From JAEZKC01 sp046538945 (GTDB lineage: Bacteria; Fibrobacterota; Chitinivibrionia; Chitinivibrionales; Chitinispirillaceae): a DNA stretch of 5,107 bases. The DNA lies in contig JBKHHW010000213.1 of NCBI GenBank assembly GCA_046538945.1, forward strand, positions 1-5,107, written 5' to 3'. Made by a program: the position numbers and the translations under genes. The notes beneath the pieces were generated by a model, which saw only the letters and a list, made by a program, of their open reading frames with translations, ran no database searches and was not told the origin of the DNA. Below, in pieces: positions 3,948 to 5,107 of the stretch (position 1 is its first letter; each line of letters begins with the position of its first letter).

Positions 3948-5107
3948 TTGAGACAAAAAGACATTCTCCCCAAATTACCCATAAAATTCCGTCTCTCCCT
4001 TCTCATGTTCCTCCAATTCTTCGTGGCCGGGTCCACCCTGCCCATTATGAGCCTGTACCTGAAAGAGTACCTGAACTTTTCAGGCTCTCAGGTCGGTCTA
4101 ATCATGGGACTGTCCGCAGTCAGCTCTATCGTTTCACCCATTTTCATGACTTTTATCGCAGACAGGGTCATCTCCTCCGAACGGCTCCTCAGTCTGTGCC
4201 ATATCTGCGGAGCTGCAGTCATGCTGGCCTTTTCAGAGCAGACCCGGTTCCTGCCAGTACTCCTTTTCTACCTGGCCTACACACTCATAACTCTGCCCAC
4301 CAATTCCCTGATTAATGCGGTCACATTCCACCACTCACCTTCCGAACGTCGGAAATTCGGCAATATCAGGGTGTGGGGAACCATAGGATGGATAGCAGTG
4401 GCCTGGGTATTTTCCTTCGGTGTTCTCCGCGGTGACGTCTCCCCCGATGCGCCCAGCAGCCTTCCCCTGCTCATGAAAATCTCAGCCCTGACATCCATCA
4501 TCCTCAGCATTTATGCTCTGTGCATACCCGGGAAAGAAAAACTCCAAAGCGGAAAAACTGAAAGAATAATCTTTCCCTTCGATTCCCTCAAAGTCATTCT
4601 CAAACCTCAGGTACTCACTCTTTCCCTTCTGGCCATGTCTATCACCTTCATCGACAAATTCTACTCCGTAGGCACCTCTCCGTTTCTCAAACAGATCGGT
4701 TTCAGTGAGAAAAGCATAATGCCGGCGATGAGTCTGGGGCAGATTCCCGAAATTTTCGCCATGGGAGTACTGGGATTTCTTCTGAGCCGCTGGGGGATGA
4801 AAAAGGTACTCATGATAGGATTATTCATGGAAATATTCCGTTTCGCCACCTGCGCATTCGGCACCAGCAGATTTCTCATCTATGCGAGCTTAAGTGTCCA
4901 CGGACTTGCCTATACGTTCGTGTTCATAACCGCATTCATAAGTCTGGACAGTTTCTGCAGAGGCAAAGAACGGGCTGGAGTGCATCAGCTTTTTTCAGTC
5001 ATTGCGGCGGGCATAGGAGGATTCGCGGGAAGTTTCACCGCAGGGAGGGTAGCGGATCTCTTCAGTGATGCTCACGGGATGGTCGATTACACGAAGTACT
5101 GGAGCGT
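3948..5107 (+). CDS. MFS nucleoside:H+ symporter-like transporter (NupG/XapB family), 3' end cut by window
   Basis: This is an inner-membrane permease of the nucleoside/H+ symporter branch of the MFS. Residues are numbered from TTG 3948; 386 are present. E. coli NupG signatures recur: LMFLQFFVAGS in TM1 (about 19-29), ADRVISSERLLSLCHICGAA after TM2 (71-90), TLPTNSLINAV (115-125), the RVWGTIGWIA motif at TM5 (141-150), SLGQIPEIFAM in TM8, LSRWGMKKVLMIG (279-291) and LSVHGLAYTFVF in TM10. Eleven hydrophobic segments are visible. TM12 and roughly 30 residues lie beyond the window, judging by NupG's 418 aa. Substrate is inferred from family only. The start is unclear. The frame opens after TGA 3921-3923; TTG 3948 is the best full-length choice but has no Shine-Dalgarno, and ATG 4005 would cut into TM1. 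Homologues begin close to IKFRLS, where this gene has ATA (3981). Confidence 0.85.
   Translation, partial: MRQKDILPKLPIKFRLSLLMFLQFFVAGSTLPIMSLYLKEYLNFSGSQVGLIMGLSAVSSIVSPIFMTFIADRVISSERLLSLCHICGAAVMLAFSEQTRFLPVLLFYLAYTLITLPTNSLINAVTFHHSPSERRKFGNIRVWGTIGWIAVAWVFSFGVLRGDVSPDAPSSLPLLMKISALTSIILSIYALCIPGKEKLQSGKTERIIFPFDSLKVILKPQVLTLSLLAMSITFIDKFYSVGTSPFLKQIGFSEKSIMPAMSLGQIPEIFAMGVLGFLLSRWGMKKVLMIGLFMEIFRFATCAFGTSRFLIYASLSVHGLAYTFVFITAFISLDSFCRGKERAGVHQLFSVIAAGIGGFAGSFTAGRVADLFSDAHGMVDYTKYWS

Noticed and set aside
1..5107. CRISPR array or toxin-antitoxin or defence module
   Set aside because: No regularly spaced direct repeats and no recognisable defence or toxin genes are present on either strand.

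Overview
The window reads as an ordinary bacterial chromosome segment of roughly balanced base composition. It probably comes from a Gram-negative-type or deep-branching anaerobic lineage. That inference rests on protein families only: a REP-associated tyrosine transposase (RAYT), a NupG-type nucleoside/H+ symporter and a remnant resembling TM1586-type nitroreductases. No marker here fixes a phylum.

Layout. Positions 1-600 carry no convincing gene. A single-domain response-regulator receiver protein follows (about 674-1105, +), with an ambiguous start. After a gene-free gap comes the most interesting part: a 329-residue RAYT (1477-2466, +) with a C-terminal helix-turn-helix extension. It is flanked on both sides by matching 45-nt inverted-repeat elements in the same orientation (1356-1400 and 2661-2705). 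Each element consists of two head-to-head copies of an ACCTCCGGGGAG-like unit, as in a REP doublet. The whole unit, about 1356-2710, looks like a RAYT/REP-type mobile or domesticated module.

On the minus strand lie an intact NAD(P)-binding reductase of the biliverdin-reductase-B/NmrA-like atypical SDR type (2807-3436) and, 26 nt upstream of it, a truncated and frameshifted nitroreductase remnant (3463-3745). They look like a former two-gene redox operon whose first gene has decayed. The downstream RAYT-flanking hairpin followed by a T-run on the minus strand can serve as terminator of this unit. From about 3948 to the window edge, on the + strand, runs an MFS nucleoside:H+ symporter-like gene, cut off before its last membrane helix and lacking an obvious ATG/Shine-Dalgarno start.

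The genes do not form one pathway. The region looks like accessory DNA with a selfish or domesticated element, gene decay and intact neighbours. No wholly new system is evident. The RAYT with its paired hairpins and HTH tail is the best lead.
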